Of a stretch of DNA of 64,000 nucleotides, positions 1 to 9,436 are shown piece by piece (positions within the stretch are counted from its first letter, which is position 1; each line of letters starts with the position of its first letter). The stretch spans positions 248,001 through 312,000 of the forward strand of contig NZ_BAMV01000017.1 in the NCBI RefSeq assembly GCF_000963925.1, in the 5' to 3' direction. Below the pieces are notes generated by a model. That model saw only the letters and a program-made list of their open reading frames with translations, did no database searches and was not told where the DNA came from. This stretch comes from Acetobacter cibinongensis (GTDB taxonomy: Bacteria > Pseudomonadota > Alphaproteobacteria > Acetobacterales > Acetobacteraceae). Position numbers and translations under genes: made by a program.

Positions 1-335
1 TGGCTAGCGAACCGGGCGACTATCTGGGTGAATCCGCTAACTATAGCGGTCGTGGCTTCTCGGACATGAAATTCCGCACGCTTGCTGTAAGCGGTGACGA
101 ATTCAATGCCTGGGTTGAAAAAGTCAAATCTTCCTCTGAACAGCTGGATGCCCAGACGTATCCTAAACTTGCTGCTCCGAGCGAAGCCAATCCTGTTGAA
201 TACTTCTCTCACGTAGAGACCGGCATGTTCGACACGATTGTGGCCAAGTACAACAACGGCATGGTCATGGACAAAAAGACTGGACAGATGCTCCAGATGC
301 AGTCCGCGATGTCCGACATGAATATGAAGGAATAG
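1..335 (+). CDS. cyoA: Ubiquinol oxidase subunit II, C-terminal part (5' end outside window)
   Basis: The reading frame is open from the window edge (first full codon at 3) to TAG at 333-335. The visible part is the extracytoplasmic cupredoxin-type end of subunit II followed by the COX aromatic-rich tail: [11 protein letters not shown] and [17 protein letters not shown] closely resemble E. coli CyoA (YSGPGFSGMKF, KLAAPSEYNQVEYFSNV). Subunit II docks on the periplasmic face of the bo3-type quinol oxidase. It lacks a CuA site in quinol oxidases, but that region lies outside the window. The tail is Met-rich. It is the first visible gene of cyoABCD, with 5 bp to cyoB. Confidence 0.93.
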   Translation, partial: ASEPGDYLGESANYSGRGFSDMKFRTLAVSGDEFNAWVEKVKSSSEQLDAQTYPKLAAPSEANPVEYFSHVETGMFDTIVAKYNNGMVMDKKTGQMLQMQSAMSDMNMKE

Positions 336-340
336 GATCA

Positions 341-2332
341 ATGTTAGGGAGACTATCTCTATCGGCCATCCCGTTTGATGTGCCAATTCTCGTTGGTACA
401 TTTGCTGGCGTTGTCATCATTGGCCTCGCGGTTCTGGGGCTGATTACTTATCTGGGTAAATGGGGCTATCTCTGGAAAGAGTGGTTCACTTCTGTTGACC
501 ATAAGCGTCTGGCTGTCATGTACATCGTACTGGCGCTAGTTGCCCTGTTCCGTGGTTTTGCGGACGCTATCATGATGCGTACCCAGCTTGCGCTGGCTTA
601 CGCAGGTAACCCCGGTTACCTCCCACCCCATCACTACGATCAGATCTTCTCCGCTCACGGCACGATCATGATCTTCTTCTTGGCCATGGCGTTCATGACC
701 GGTCTGTTCAACTTCGTTGTGCCGCTGCAAATCGGTGCCCGCGACGTTGCATTCCCGTTCCTGAACAACCTGAGCTTCTGGATGACCGCTATTGCGTTTA
801 TCCTGGTGAACGTTTCCCTGTTCATCGGTGAGTTCTCGCAGTGCGGCTGGCTGGCTTACCCGCCGCTGTCCGAATCTCAGTTCAGTCCTGGCGTTGGCGT
901 GGATTACTACATCTGGGCTATTCAGCTCTCTGGTGTTGGTACGCTGCTGACCGGTGTGAACTTCTTTGTGACCATCGTGAAGATGCGCGCTCCTGGCATG
1001 ACCTGGATGAAAATGCCGGTCTTCACCTGGACCGCTTTCTGCGCTTCCATTCTGATCATGGTATCCTTCCCCGTGCTGACCGTTGCGGTTGCACTGCTGG
1101 GTCTGGACCGTTACTTCGGCATGCACTTCTTCACCAATGACGGTGGTGGTAATCAGATGATGTACCTCAACCTGATCTGGGCTTGGGGCCATCCTGAAGT
1201 TTACATTCTTGTTATTCCCGCCTTCGGCGTGTTCTCTGAAGTTGTTCCGGCATTCTCAAAGAAACCGCTGTTTGGTTACGGCACCATGGTTTACGCAACC
1301 TGCGCCATCATGGTTCTGTCCTTCCTTGTGTGGGTTCACCACTTCTTCACAATGGGCGCAGGCCCGGACGTGAACGCTTTCTTCGGCATTGCAACCATGG
1401 TGATTTCGATCCCGACGGGTGTGAAGCTGTTTAACTGGATGTTCACCATGTATAAGGGCCGCATCGAGTATCATGCTTGCATGTACTGGGTTATTGGCTT
1501 CATGGTGACCTTCACCATCGGTGGTATGACCGGTGTGATGATGGCTATTCCGGGTGCAGACTTTGTGCTGCATAACTCCCTGTTCCTGATCGCCCACTTC
1601 CATAACGTGATTATTGGTGGTGTGTACTTCGGCTACATCGCTGGCATGAACTTCTGGTTCCCGAAAGTGATGGGCTTCAAGATGAACGAAAGCTGGGGCA
1701 TTCGTGCTTTCTGGTTCTGGTTCGTTGGCTTCTACTTTGCATTCGTTCCGCTGTATGTTGTCGGCTTCGAAGGCATGACCCGTCGTCTGAACCACTACGA
1801 CAACCCTGCCTGGTACCCCTGGCTGCTGGTTGCTGAAGTTGGTGCAGTGCTGATCCTGCTGGGTATCGTCTGCCAGCTGACGCAGCTTTACGTCACCATC
1901 CGTGACCGTAACCTGCCGCAGAACCGTGACGTTACCGGTGATCCATGGAACGGCCGCTCTCTGGAATGGTCTACCTCTTCACCGCCTCCGATTTACAACT
2001 TCGCTATCGTTCCGCACGTGCATGAGCTTGATGCTTTCATGCATGACAAAGAAAACGGTATTGATACCCGCTGCGCTGGTGGCCCTTACGAAGCAATCCA
2101 TATGCCGAAAAACACGGCTGCTGGTCTTCTCGTGGGTGGTTTCAGTCTGGTGTTTGGTTTTGCTGCCGTCTGGTACATCTGGTGGCTTGCAGCAATCGGT
2201 CTTATTGGTGTGATCGGGACAGTTATTGCCCGTAGTGCCAACAAAGATATCGATTACTACATCCCTGCTGATGAAGTTGCCCGGATCGAGAACGAGCATT
2301 CCCGTAAACTGATGGCACAGGCAGCTGAATAA
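341..2332 (+). CDS. cyoB: Cytochrome bo3-type ubiquinol oxidase subunit I
   Basis: A 663-aa multi-spanning haem-copper oxidase subunit, the same length as E. coli CyoB (663). It oxidises ubiquinol, reduces oxygen to water and pumps protons. The haem and copper ligands are visible: His106 in SAHGTIM (low-spin haem), the WGHPEVY motif (CuB His plus the cross-linked Tyr), the WVHHFF pair (CuB) and IAHFHN (high-spin and low-spin haem His). In Acetobacter closely related operons encode either a bo3 or a ba-type (cytochrome a1) oxidase, and the haem type cannot be read from sequence alone. The stop overlaps the cyoC start (TAATG), which implies translational coupling. Confidence 0.97.
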   Translation: MLGRLSLSAIPFDVPILVGTFAGVVIIGLAVLGLITYLGKWGYLWKEWFTSVDHKRLAVMYIVLALVALFRGFADAIMMRTQLALAYAGNPGYLPPHHYDQIFSAHGTIMIFFLAMAFMTGLFNFVVPLQIGARDVAFPFLNNLSFWMTAIAFILVNVSLFIGEFSQCGWLAYPPLSESQFSPGVGVDYYIWAIQLSGVGTLLTGVNFFVTIVKMRAPGMTWMKMPVFTWTAFCASILIMVSFPVLTVAVALLGLDRYFGMHFFTNDGGGNQMMYLNLIWAWGHPEVYILVIPAFGVFSEVVPAFSKKPLFGYGTMVYATCAIMVLSFLVWVHHFFTMGAGPDVNAFFGIATMVISIPTGVKLFNWMFTMYKGRIEYHACMYWVIGFMVTFTIGGMTGVMMAIPGADFVLHNSLFLIAHFHNVIIGGVYFGYIAGMNFWFPKVMGFKMNESWGIRAFWFWFVGFYFAFVPLYVVGFEGMTRRLNHYDNPAWYPWLLVAEVGAVLILLGIVCQLTQLYVTIRDRNLPQNRDVTGDPWNGRSLEWSTSSPPPIYNFAIVPHVHELDAFMHDKENGIDTRCAGGPYEAIHMPKNTAAGLLVGGFSLVFGFAAVWYIWWLAAIGLIGVIGTVIARSANKDIDYYIPADEVARIENEHSRKLMAQAAE

Positions 2333-2937
2333 TGGCACACGACACAACTGTTCAGACCGCGGGCCACGACGAACACCATCACGAATCTCCGGTGGTGTTC
2401 GGGTTCTGGGTCTACCTGATGACCGACTGCATTATCTTTGGCTCGCTATTTGCCACGTTTGCAGTCCTGCGTAACCAGTTCAACGGTGGCCCTTCCGGCC
2501 ACCAACTGTTCGAAATTAGTGGCCTGGCGATTGAAACCGCCCTGCTGCTTATTTCTTCCATCACTTATGGGTTCGGCATGATTGCTGCCCATAAGAATGA
2601 GATCAGCAAAGTCATCATGTGGCTTGGCGTGACCTTCCTGCTCGGCCTCGGCTTCGTTGGTCTGGAAGTGAACGAATTTGCCAACATGATCCATGAAGGT
2701 GCAGGTCCGGACCGCAGTGCGTTCCTGTCCGCCTTCTTCACGCTGGTGGCGACCCACGGTCTGCACGTGACCTGTGGTTTGATCTGGATTGTAACCCTGA
2801 TCGTTCAACTCATGGGGACAACCGCTATTCCGGAACGCATGATGAACAAGCTCACCTGCCTGAGCCTGTTCTGGCACTTCCTGGATATCGTCTGGATCTG
2901 CGTCTTCACCTATGTCTATCTGGCGAGCATGGTCTGA
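2332..2937 (+). CDS. cyoC: Ubiquinol oxidase subunit III
   Basis: A 201-aa membrane protein with about five hydrophobic segments, near the usual 204 aa of CyoC. The His-rich N-terminus (DEHHHESPVVFGFWVYLMTD) and the segment FFTLVATHGLHVTCGLIW are typical of haem-copper oxidase subunit III. It stabilises subunit I and contains no redox centre. The start codon shares a base with the cyoB stop and its own stop overlaps the cyoD start in an ATGA-type junction, so the three genes are translated as a coupled unit. Confidence 0.96.
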   Translation: MAHDTTVQTAGHDEHHHESPVVFGFWVYLMTDCIIFGSLFATFAVLRNQFNGGPSGHQLFEISGLAIETALLLISSITYGFGMIAAHKNEISKVIMWLGVTFLLGLGFVGLEVNEFANMIHEGAGPDRSAFLSAFFTLVATHGLHVTCGLIWIVTLIVQLMGTTAIPERMMNKLTCLSLFWHFLDIVWICVFTYVYLASMV

Positions 2938-3269
2938 TGAGCGAAATTCACACATCCTCCTCCGGCGAGAGCCATGGTAGCGTAACGTCTTACGTTATTG
3001 GTTTTGTTCTTGCTGTTATCCTGACGGTTCTGGCTTTTGCAGTTGTTGCAACGCACAGCCTGTCTCCGTCTGGTACAATTCTGGCTCTGTCCGTTCTGGC
3101 TCTTGTTCAGGTGGTTGTTCACCTGCACTACTTCCTTCACATGGGTGGTGGGTCTGAACAGCGCTGGAACAACATGTGCTTTGTGTTCACTGTTGGGTTT
3201 GTTGCCATTTTCATCATTGGCACACTGTTCATCATGAACAACACAGCTATCCACATGATGTCCCGCTAA
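2937..3269 (+). CDS. cyoD: Ubiquinol oxidase subunit IV
   Basis: A 110-aa protein with three transmembrane segments, matching CyoD (109 aa in E. coli). The pattern LVQVVVHLHYFLHMGGGSEQRW is the family hallmark and is thought to help assemble CuB in subunit I. It is the last gene of the operon: no cyoE (haem O synthase) follows, and two hairpins end the transcript about 10 and 45 nt downstream. Confidence 0.96.
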   Translation: MSEIHTSSSGESHGSVTSYVIGFVLAVILTVLAFAVVATHSLSPSGTILALSVLALVQVVVHLHYFLHMGGGSEQRWNNMCFVFTVGFVAIFIIGTLFIMNNTAIHMMSR

Positions 3270-3278
3270 TATCGGGTT

Positions 3279-3347
3279 TTCTGGCCAGCCTTCGGGTTGG
3301 CCAGAACATGACGAAAAAAGCTCCGGGGGTAACTCCGGGGCTTTTTT
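3279..3347 (+). terminator. Double-hairpin terminator of the cyo operon
   Basis: The first hairpin (3279-3306) has 12-bp arms TTCTGGCCAGCC / GGTTGGCCAGAA around a TTCG tetraloop, with one G-U pair. The second (3314-3347) is an A-tract/T-tract stem, AAAAAAGCTCCGGGG / CTCCGGGGCTTTTTT, ending in T6. The second is a classic Rho-independent terminator. The first may protect the 3' end of the mRNA. Confidence 0.9.
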
Positions 3348-3486
3348 GTGCCTGTCTTCCGGCTGAGTGAATGGCGTTATGTGCTGTTTTTCGTGCAGAA
3401 GCTGAAAGGGGCGACGTTCCTCCAGTTCATGAAAGACGCGCCTGAAACGGTAGGGTGTTTTAAGTTTGGCTCTTTAAGAGCAGGCC

Positions 3487-3524
3487 AAAAAAATGGCGCG
3501 GCTACCACAAGGGTAGGCGCGCCA
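3487..3524 (-). terminator. Rho-independent terminator of the ferredoxin gene
   Basis: On the minus strand a long stem (TGGCGCG / CGCGCCA, a G/G mismatch, then CTACC / GGTAG) is followed directly by T7 (the A-run at 3487-3493 on the plus strand). It lies 32 nt past the ferredoxin stop codon. Confidence 0.88.
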
Positions 3525-3555
3525 GAGTAAACAACCACGGAAAAGGGTGGTGGTC

Positions 3556-3894
3556 TTAGCCTTTGTGGGGCTCTGGAGAAAGCAAATCAGCCTTATTGGG
3601 TTTGTCTTTCCATTCTTCCGCATCTGCCGGGGCCGTGCCCTTACGGGTAATGTTCGGCCACTTGGTGGAGTAGGATGCGTTAAGTTCAGCCCAAGCTGTT
3701 GCACGGTCATCGCTGTCGGGGAAAATGGCTTCAGCAGGGCATTCCGGCTCGCAAACGCCACAGTCAATGCATTCATCCGGGTTAATAACCAGGAAGTTTT
3801 CGCCAGCATAGAAGCAGTCAACAGGGCAGACTTCAACACAGTCCATGAATTTGCAGCGGATGCAGTTTTCAGTGACCACGTAGGTCATTGCCAT
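3556..3894 (-). CDS. fdxA: 7Fe/8Fe-type ferredoxin
   Basis: A 112-aa small iron-sulfur electron carrier. The N-terminal cluster-binding region [17 protein letters not shown] (Cys11, 14, 19, 23, 27) and the second motif [11 protein letters not shown] (Cys42, 45, 48, 52) are those of the FdxA family, which normally binds one [3Fe-4S] and one [4Fe-4S] cluster. The C-terminal half is the family's acidic, Trp/Pro-containing extension. It is followed by its own terminator, and no electron-transfer partner is adjacent; fpr at 18472-19386 is a plausible but unproven reductase. In many alphaproteobacteria fdxA follows a SUV3-like helicase gene, as it does here. Confidence 0.95.
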   Translation of the reverse strand: MAMTYVVTENCIRCKFMDCVEVCPVDCFYAGENFLVINPDECIDCGVCEPECPAEAIFPDSDDRATAWAELNASYSTKWPNITRKGTAPADAEEWKDKPNKADLLSPEPHKG

Positions 3895-4057
3895 CTCCGA
3901 AATTATCTGAAGGCCTGAACAGGGTCTGGCCGGGGGTCAAATGGCATGGCACGATAGGCGCATACCACCAAGGATGGCGCATGATATGAGGGCGTTTGCG
4001 GCCAATGGCAACCCGCTTGCACAAGGTATCGCCCTTTCCGGGTGTGCGTAGCTCACT

Positions 4058-6703
4058 TTATAGGCGTTTTTGCAACACTGCCAATGCGGCAAATGCACCA
4101 GATGCAGGGGGCGGTATAGGCCTTTGGCGGCCTCGCTGCTTCGTGCGGTGTTTATGCGGCATAGCCTGTTTTGCAGGTTTTATCAGTATAGGGGCAGGGG
4201 GCCCGTACTGCTTTTTGCCAAGTAATGCTGGTAATTGTAGCGGAATAGACAAACCCATGAGAACATCCGGCAGTATGGCAGAGGTTGCCCCCAGTCTATT
4301 TGCCAAGCCCGTAGGCAGTGGGACGGGCCTTTTTTCCGCCAGATGGTGCAGAGAGCGCTTTATCTCTTCTGCGATATCGAGTCGGACCCAGAGTGGGCCT
4401 GCCGGTATCCACCCAATCCGTGGCAGCGCAGAGTGTGCTTCCTCAGCAGGAAGGGAGAGGCTGTCGGCCTTGAAGGATACTGCACCAGCCCGTGGTAAGG
4501 TAAATGGCGTGTAGCCACCCTGCACGGCCAAAAGCAAAGCCCGTAGTGCCATGGCCTGTGGCCGGAGCACAGCAGGGCAAAATAACGCTGTAGGGCCTGA
4601 GAGTACCCCATGTTTGCGTAAGGCTGCGGCATTGCGTGGCGTCAGAAACTCACGGGGCGGCAAGGGCATGACACCAGCATGCTCTAGCAGGCCGTGCATC
4701 AGGCCACGTAAGACAGGTACACTCGCCACGGCATCCGCTGCCTTAAAAAGCGGGGCCAGACCATGCTGAATGGTGCGGGTGACAAAATCCGTCAATTTAA
4801 GGCGGATACGCTCGCGGTGTGCAGCATCCAGAAACTCGGCTGTGGTCACATGCACAGCGGGTTTAAGGAGTTCATCCGTTTTCTGAAGCCTGCCAATCGG
4901 GTCATCCTGCCACAGTAGGACACCCGTTGCGATATCAAGGCGCAACGTGTCATCGGGCGCGTGGAGAAACTGGGTGACCCGGCGTGGTATCTCGCTACGG
5001 GCCGCCCGGCGGGCCGCCCGCAGCAGCAATGGCTGGTCTGAGCGGGCAGCCTCAGGGTCTGGCAGGAAGGCAAAGCCCTGCATTTGCCCGACAGGGTGGC
5101 CTTCAACGCTGACCTCCCCTGTGCGTGTAATGGCGGAGAGCAGAGGGCGCGTATCAGCCTCTTCCAGGCGGCGGGCCAGACTGGTGGCCCGTTTATCCAC
5201 AAATCGTGCAGCCAGACGCTCATGCAGAATGTCAGACAGAGCATCTTCCACAGTGCGGGTCCGGCTACGCCAGAGCTCCGGGTTCTCAACCCAGTCTGCG
5301 CGGTTGGCGACATAAGCCCAGAGCCTTATGCCCATCAGACGCTGCATGAGGGAGTCGATATCCCCTTCTGTGCGTTCCAGATTGACCAGTCGCGTTTCCA
5401 GCCATGATGATGGAAGCTGATTTTTGCGCACAAGGGTTACAAAAATCTGTGCACATTGGCGGATATGGCTGTCTTCTCCCAATTTACGAAAATCGGGTAT
5501 CTGGCAGACCTCCCAGAGCAGGCGCGTGTGCTCTGGGCTTTTGCACAGGCTCTGGATGGTCGGGTCGCGCATCAGCGCAGACAGGGCGAGCAGATCGGAG
5601 GAGGGGTCAGCCCCCCATAATCCGGGTGCGGGCGTTTTCCGGCACAGGCTGGCATGCAGGGTTTGGAGGGTGGTGTAGTCCAGCGCACTATTGCGCCAGT
5701 ATAAGTGGTGGAGAGGCTCGAACTGGTGGTTCTCGACCGCATCAACCAGATTTTCTGTAAAGGGTGTGCAGTCTCCGGTTGTGCCAAAGGTGCCATCCTG
5801 CGTGCCACGGCCCGCGCGGCCTGCAATCTGGGCTACTTCTGCCGGGGTCAGGATCCGCCTGCGGGAGCCATCAAATTTGGACATGCCAGCAAAGGCGACA
5901 TGGTGAATATCCATGTTCAGCCCCATGCCAATGGCATCGGTCGCAACCAGATAATCCACCTCGCGGTTTTGATAGAGGGCAACCTGTGCATTACGGGTGC
6001 GGGGGGAAAGCTGCCCCATAACAACCGCGCAGCCGCCGCGCCTGCGGCGGATCAGTTCTGCAATGGCGTACACATCCCCGGCTGAAAACGCCACAATGGC
6101 CGTGCGGGGTGGCAGGCGGCTCAGGCGCGTATACCCCGTATGTTCAAGGTTGGAGAGCCGGGGGCGCGTTTCAATCTCCACTCCGGGTATCAGGGTGCGG
6201 AGCAGGGGGGCTATGGTCTCAGCGCCCAGAAACAGCGTTTCGGACTCACCCCGGGCGTTCAGCAGGCGGTCTGTAAAGATATGGCCGCGCTCTGGGTCGG
6301 CGCAGAGCTGAATTTCATCAACAGCAACAAAGTCCACCTTGCGGTCTACAGGCATGGCTTCAACCGTGCAGGAAAACCAGCGAGCACCGGGGGGAATGAT
6401 CTTCTCTTCCCCGGTAATGAGGGCTACGGCCCTCACCCCTTTCAGCTTGACCATGCGGTCATAGTTCTCCCGCGCCAGAAGGCGGAGCGGAAACCCCATA
6501 ATGCCGGAGTGATGGGCCAGCATACGCTCCAGGGCCAGATGGGTCTTGCCGGTATTGGTCGGGCCAAGAATGGCTCTGACCGGCGTTTCATCATCAGCGG
6601 TAAGGGCACGCACACGGGGGGCCGGGCGGCGGGGGGTATCCATCATGCCGCTATGGTCAGCCGGTATGCTTTTAAAAGCAAGCTGTTGCTGTTTCTTAAC
6701 CAT
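4058..6703 (-). CDS. SUV3-like DEAD/DEAH-box RNA helicase
   Basis: An 881-aa helicase when started at the ATG at 6703, which has a GGGG-type ribosome site a few bases upstream. A longer frame to 6754 would run into the start of the divergent aminopeptidase. Walker A GPTNTGKTH is at residues 47-55 and motif II DEIQ at 129-132. Motifs V and VI are DAIGMGLNMDIHHV and AQIAGRAGRG. GPTNTGKT plus DEIQ is characteristic of the mitochondrial SUV3 family and its alphaproteobacterial relatives, which unwind RNA for degradation. The C-terminal ~300 residues are less typical and end in a basic tail. A second SUV3-type gene lies at 19747-22104. Confidence 0.9.
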   Translation of the reverse strand: MVKKQQQLAFKSIPADHSGMMDTPRRPAPRVRALTADDETPVRAILGPTNTGKTHLALERMLAHHSGIMGFPLRLLARENYDRMVKLKGVRAVALITGEEKIIPPGARWFSCTVEAMPVDRKVDFVAVDEIQLCADPERGHIFTDRLLNARGESETLFLGAETIAPLLRTLIPGVEIETRPRLSNLEHTGYTRLSRLPPRTAIVAFSAGDVYAIAELIRRRRGGCAVVMGQLSPRTRNAQVALYQNREVDYLVATDAIGMGLNMDIHHVAFAGMSKFDGSRRRILTPAEVAQIAGRAGRGTQDGTFGTTGDCTPFTENLVDAVENHQFEPLHHLYWRNSALDYTTLQTLHASLCRKTPAPGLWGADPSSDLLALSALMRDPTIQSLCKSPEHTRLLWEVCQIPDFRKLGEDSHIRQCAQIFVTLVRKNQLPSSWLETRLVNLERTEGDIDSLMQRLMGIRLWAYVANRADWVENPELWRSRTRTVEDALSDILHERLAARFVDKRATSLARRLEEADTRPLLSAITRTGEVSVEGHPVGQMQGFAFLPDPEAARSDQPLLLRAARRAARSEIPRRVTQFLHAPDDTLRLDIATGVLLWQDDPIGRLQKTDELLKPAVHVTTAEFLDAAHRERIRLKLTDFVTRTIQHGLAPLFKAADAVASVPVLRGLMHGLLEHAGVMPLPPREFLTPRNAAALRKHGVLSGPTALFCPAVLRPQAMALRALLLAVQGGYTPFTLPRAGAVSFKADSLSLPAEEAHSALPRIGWIPAGPLWVRLDIAEEIKRSLHHLAEKRPVPLPTGLANRLGATSAILPDVLMGLSIPLQLPALLGKKQYGPPAPILIKPAKQAMPHKHRTKQRGRQRPIPPPASGAFAALAVLQKRL

Positions 6704-6752
6704 TGCATCCCCACCCACGGACAGGCAATTTTGCGGACAGGAGGAAAAAGTC

Positions 6753-8183
6753 ATGCCCGTTCAAGATGCAGAGTGCCTGAGTGTTTTACGCCGTAACCAG
6801 AAGAAAGCGCACACCGTTTATGCGGTGAGAGCGCCCGATATAGCGCGACTCAAGACTCATCTTGGCCCCACAGGGGTGGCTTTCGTGCAGGCATGTGGTT
6901 TTACCGGAGAGCCGGGAGATATAGCACTTGTGCCGGACACAGCAGGGCAGCTTTCAGCCGTGTTCGGGATTGCGCCAGTTGGGGTGAAAGACCCCTACCA
7001 GTTTGGCGCACTGGCAGGAAAATTGCCGCCGGGTAACTGGCAGGTTCACGCCCCCGACGATGTAGAGCGGGACGATGTGGTGCTGGGCTTTTGTCTGGGC
7101 TCCTACCAGTTTTCCCTCAAAGCCAGTGCCACCGAGCAGACGGCCAAGCCGAAACTGGTGGTCATGGAGGAAGAAAAAACTGGGCGCGCGGTGGAAACGG
7201 CCCGTTCCATCTGGTTGGCACGAGACCTGATTAACACCCCCGCCAACCTGCTTGGCCCAACCGAACTGGCCCACGCTGCGCGGGATGCACTGGCCCCGCT
7301 TGGGGCTGAGGTGGAGATTATAAAAGGGAAGGCGCTGGACAAGGCTTACCCTCTGCTCGCGCATGTGGGTAACGGCTCTGACCGTGGCCCCCGTGTTGCC
7401 ATAGCCCGGTGGCGTGGCAGTAAGGCAGGCAAGAAGGCGCCCCTGATTTCACTGGTAGGCAAAGGTGTGTGCTTTGACTCCGGTGGGTACGACATCAAGC
7501 CGTCTGCGGGCATGTTGCGTATGAAAAAAGATATGGGGGGTGCTGCATCCGTCTTGGCTCTGGCACGGATGATCATGACGCAAGATCTGCCTATACAGTT
7601 GGAGGTACGGCTTGGCTGCGTGGAAAACAGTGTGTCCGGCCATGCTATGCGGCCGCTGGATGTGGTGAAAAGTCGGGCTGGCCTGACAGTGGAAATTGGC
7701 AATACGGATGCGGAAGGCCGTCTGGTGCTGTGTGATCTGCTGGCTGAGGCCGGAGAAACGACTCCAGACCTATTGCTGGATATGGCCACCTTGACGGGTG
7801 CCGCTCGCGTTGCATTAGGGCCAGATTTGCCCGGCCTGTTTTGTAATGATGAGGGGGTGGCTGAGGCCCTTCTTGCAGTAAGTCATGCTCAGGCGGACCC
7901 TTTATGGCGGTTACCACTCTGGCAAGGCTATGCCGGATGGCTGTCCAGTTCAGTAGCGGACCTGAATAATATTTCATCTAAACCTATGGCCGGTGCAGTA
8001 ACGGCCGGACTGTTTCTTGAGCGTTTTGTAAAGGCAGGCCAGCGGTGGGCGCATATCGACACCTATGCATGGAATGATTCCAGCCGCCCCGGACGGCCTG
8101 AAGGCGGGGATTCTCCTGGGGTTAGGGCTGTTTTTGCTATGCTTGAAAAATTGTTCGCGAACCAGAATGGAGCGGATGCGTAA
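6753..8183 (+). CDS. M17 family leucyl aminopeptidase
   Basis: A 476-aa cytosolic metallo-exopeptidase that removes N-terminal residues from peptides. The start was set at ATG 6753 because AGGAGG lies 8 nt upstream; a longer frame from 6546 would overlap the divergent helicase. The C-terminal catalytic domain has the family motifs GKGVCFDSGGYDIKP (catalytic Lys and metal Asp), KKDMGGAA and NTDAEGRL (metal Asp and Glu, catalytic Arg). The N-terminal ~165 residues form the usual non-catalytic domain. It resembles the short PepA/PepB branch of M17. The start lies only 49 bp from the helicase start, so the two promoters must share this interval or overlap coding sequence. Confidence 0.92.
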   Translation: MPVQDAECLSVLRRNQKKAHTVYAVRAPDIARLKTHLGPTGVAFVQACGFTGEPGDIALVPDTAGQLSAVFGIAPVGVKDPYQFGALAGKLPPGNWQVHAPDDVERDDVVLGFCLGSYQFSLKASATEQTAKPKLVVMEEEKTGRAVETARSIWLARDLINTPANLLGPTELAHAARDALAPLGAEVEIIKGKALDKAYPLLAHVGNGSDRGPRVAIARWRGSKAGKKAPLISLVGKGVCFDSGGYDIKPSAGMLRMKKDMGGAASVLALARMIMTQDLPIQLEVRLGCVENSVSGHAMRPLDVVKSRAGLTVEIGNTDAEGRLVLCDLLAEAGETTPDLLLDMATLTGAARVALGPDLPGLFCNDEGVAEALLAVSHAQADPLWRLPLWQGYAGWLSSSVADLNNISSKPMAGAVTAGLFLERFVKAGQRWAHIDTYAWNDSSRPGRPEGGDSPGVRAVFAMLEKLFANQNGADA

Positions 8184-8218
8184 AGAAAAGTGACCACCGG
8201 TGGAACTATTTTATCGTT

Positions 8219-8237
8219 ACAGGATTTAAATACCTGT
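8219..8237. promoter_or_regulatory. Candidate operator upstream of the MarR gene
   Basis: The imperfect inverted repeat ACAGGATTTAAATACCTGT has 5-bp arms around an A/T-rich palindromic core. It lies about 110 nt before the MarR start, where autoregulatory sites of this family are often found. Binding is inferred from position and symmetry only. Confidence 0.35.
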
Positions 8238-8344
8238 TCCGGTTCCTATATAAGCCGGATCTACTCTGCCGGATAACGGTTACCAAGACCGATGCCGCGC
8301 CTTCTACGGGCTGACCATCGGTATCAAAACAAGGATGAAACGCG

Positions 8345-8761
8345 ATGGCACAGAATGCAGCCCACGCAGAAGAACTGGTAAAAACACTTCGGGACACTGT
8401 GGTGTCTCTCGTGCGTGGCGATGGCCCAGACTTGTCTGCGCGCCAGCTTGCAGTGTTCCTGACCTGCTATCTGGACGAATCCGGTCACACGGTGCGCGGC
8501 CTTGCGTCCAGCCTTAATGTCTCCAAGCCGGCTATCACCCGCGCTCTGGACCGTCTGGGAGAGCTGGATCTGGCCCGCCGTAAGGTTGACCCGCTGGACC
8601 GTCGTTCCGTTCTGGTACAGCGCACACCCAAAGGTGCGTCTTACCTGAAGGAAATTCGCTCCATCATGGGCAGCGCCGCAGATGATGAAGCCAAGAAGGC
8701 AACTCAGGCAGAGAAAAAAGAACAGCCAGTACGCCGCCTGCGCCGCGTAGCCGCGGCTTAA
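8345..8761 (+). CDS. MarR-family winged-helix transcriptional regulator
   Basis: A 138-aa protein with one winged-helix DNA-binding domain. LSARQLAVFLTCYLDE leads into HTVRGLASSLNVSKPAITRALDRL, the recognition helix pair. The wing DPLDRRSVLVQRTPKG has the Asp-x-Arg signature typical of MarR. The C-terminus is a lysine/arginine-rich tail (KKATQAEKKEQPVRRLRR) that could add non-specific DNA binding. It is a single-gene unit between the aminopeptidase and the exported protein. No ligand pocket or sensing cysteine stands out, and there are no cysteines outside TCYLDE. Confidence 0.88.
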   Translation: MAQNAAHAEELVKTLRDTVVSLVRGDGPDLSARQLAVFLTCYLDESGHTVRGLASSLNVSKPAITRALDRLGELDLARRKVDPLDRRSVLVQRTPKGASYLKEIRSIMGSAADDEAKKATQAEKKEQPVRRLRRVAAA

Positions 8762-8784
8762 GCCAGACTACAACCATGCTCTTG

Positions 8785-8820
8785 AGCCGTTGACGCAGAA
8801 AATTTTGCGCTTCAACGGCT
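8785..8820 (+). other. Strong intergenic hairpin
   Basis: The arms AGCCGTTGA / TCAACGGCT enclose a second palindrome CGCAGAAAATTTTGCG. It starts 24 nt after the MarR stop and could end that transcript, but no T-run follows directly, so it is not a textbook terminator. It may act as a 3'-end stabiliser. Confidence 0.5.
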
Positions 8821-8941
8821 ACAAGGCAACTTTTCCGCATATCAGAACGTTTTGTTAAACAACTTTCAAATGCAGCACTCAGGGTATTTTAAAGCCTGCA
8901 ACTGTATCTGAGACGAGATTGTTAACCAAAGGAACGTTCAA

Positions 8942-9394
8942 ATGCGGTTTGCTACATTTGCCGCCGCTGCGGCTCTCACTTTTGCAACAGCTTCTCTGGC
9001 TCCAGCCGCCTTTGCTGCAGGCGATGCCATGGGCACCAAAACCGGTACGATTACCCTTTCTGCTAAATCAGCAGATGTAGGCATCGGCTATACGTGGGGC
9101 GACGCCAAACTGCGCTTTGGCGGTAAGACCTACAAATACTCCATTACCGGTGGAACGATTGCAGCCGTTGGTTTCTCTCATATCGAAGGCAAAGGCACGG
9201 TTTACAACCTGCACAAGGCTGAAGACTTTGCTGGTACCTACGCAGCCGCCCATGGTGAAGCCACACTGGGGAACGGTCTGGGCGGTCTGGTGCTTGAAAA
9301 CAAGAACGGCGTACGCATCAAAATTGAAACGGCAACCAAAGGTGCTCGTCTCGCCAGTTCTGCTGAAGGCCTGACCTTCGAACTTAAGAACTAA
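8942..9394 (+). CDS. Small exported protein of unknown function
   Basis: A 150-aa protein with a clear Sec signal peptide: MRF, then an Ala-rich hydrophobic stretch, and a predicted cut after APAAFA (about residue 25). The mature part is about 125 aa and Gly/Thr-rich with alternating hydrophobic residues (GIGYTWGDAKLRFGGKTYKY), which suggests a beta-rich periplasmic fold. It contains no cysteine. The pattern resembles small alphaproteobacterial envelope proteins of the DUF1134/SYLF-like kind, but I cannot assign a family firmly. AAAGGA lies just before the ATG. It sits alone, convergent with the next gene. Confidence 0.8.
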   Translation: MRFATFAAAAALTFATASLAPAAFAAGDAMGTKTGTITLSAKSADVGIGYTWGDAKLRFGGKTYKYSITGGTIAAVGFSHIEGKGTVYNLHKAEDFAGTYAAAHGEATLGNGLGGLVLENKNGVRIKIETATKGARLASSAEGLTFELKN

Positions 9395-9436
9395 AGACCA
9401 ACCCTCACAGCTTAAACGACTGTGATAGGCGCGCCG

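Noticed and set aside
3348-3530. A 60-aa open frame after the cyo terminator
   Set aside because: It starts inside the terminator T-run, overlaps the fdxA terminator and has no ribosome site.
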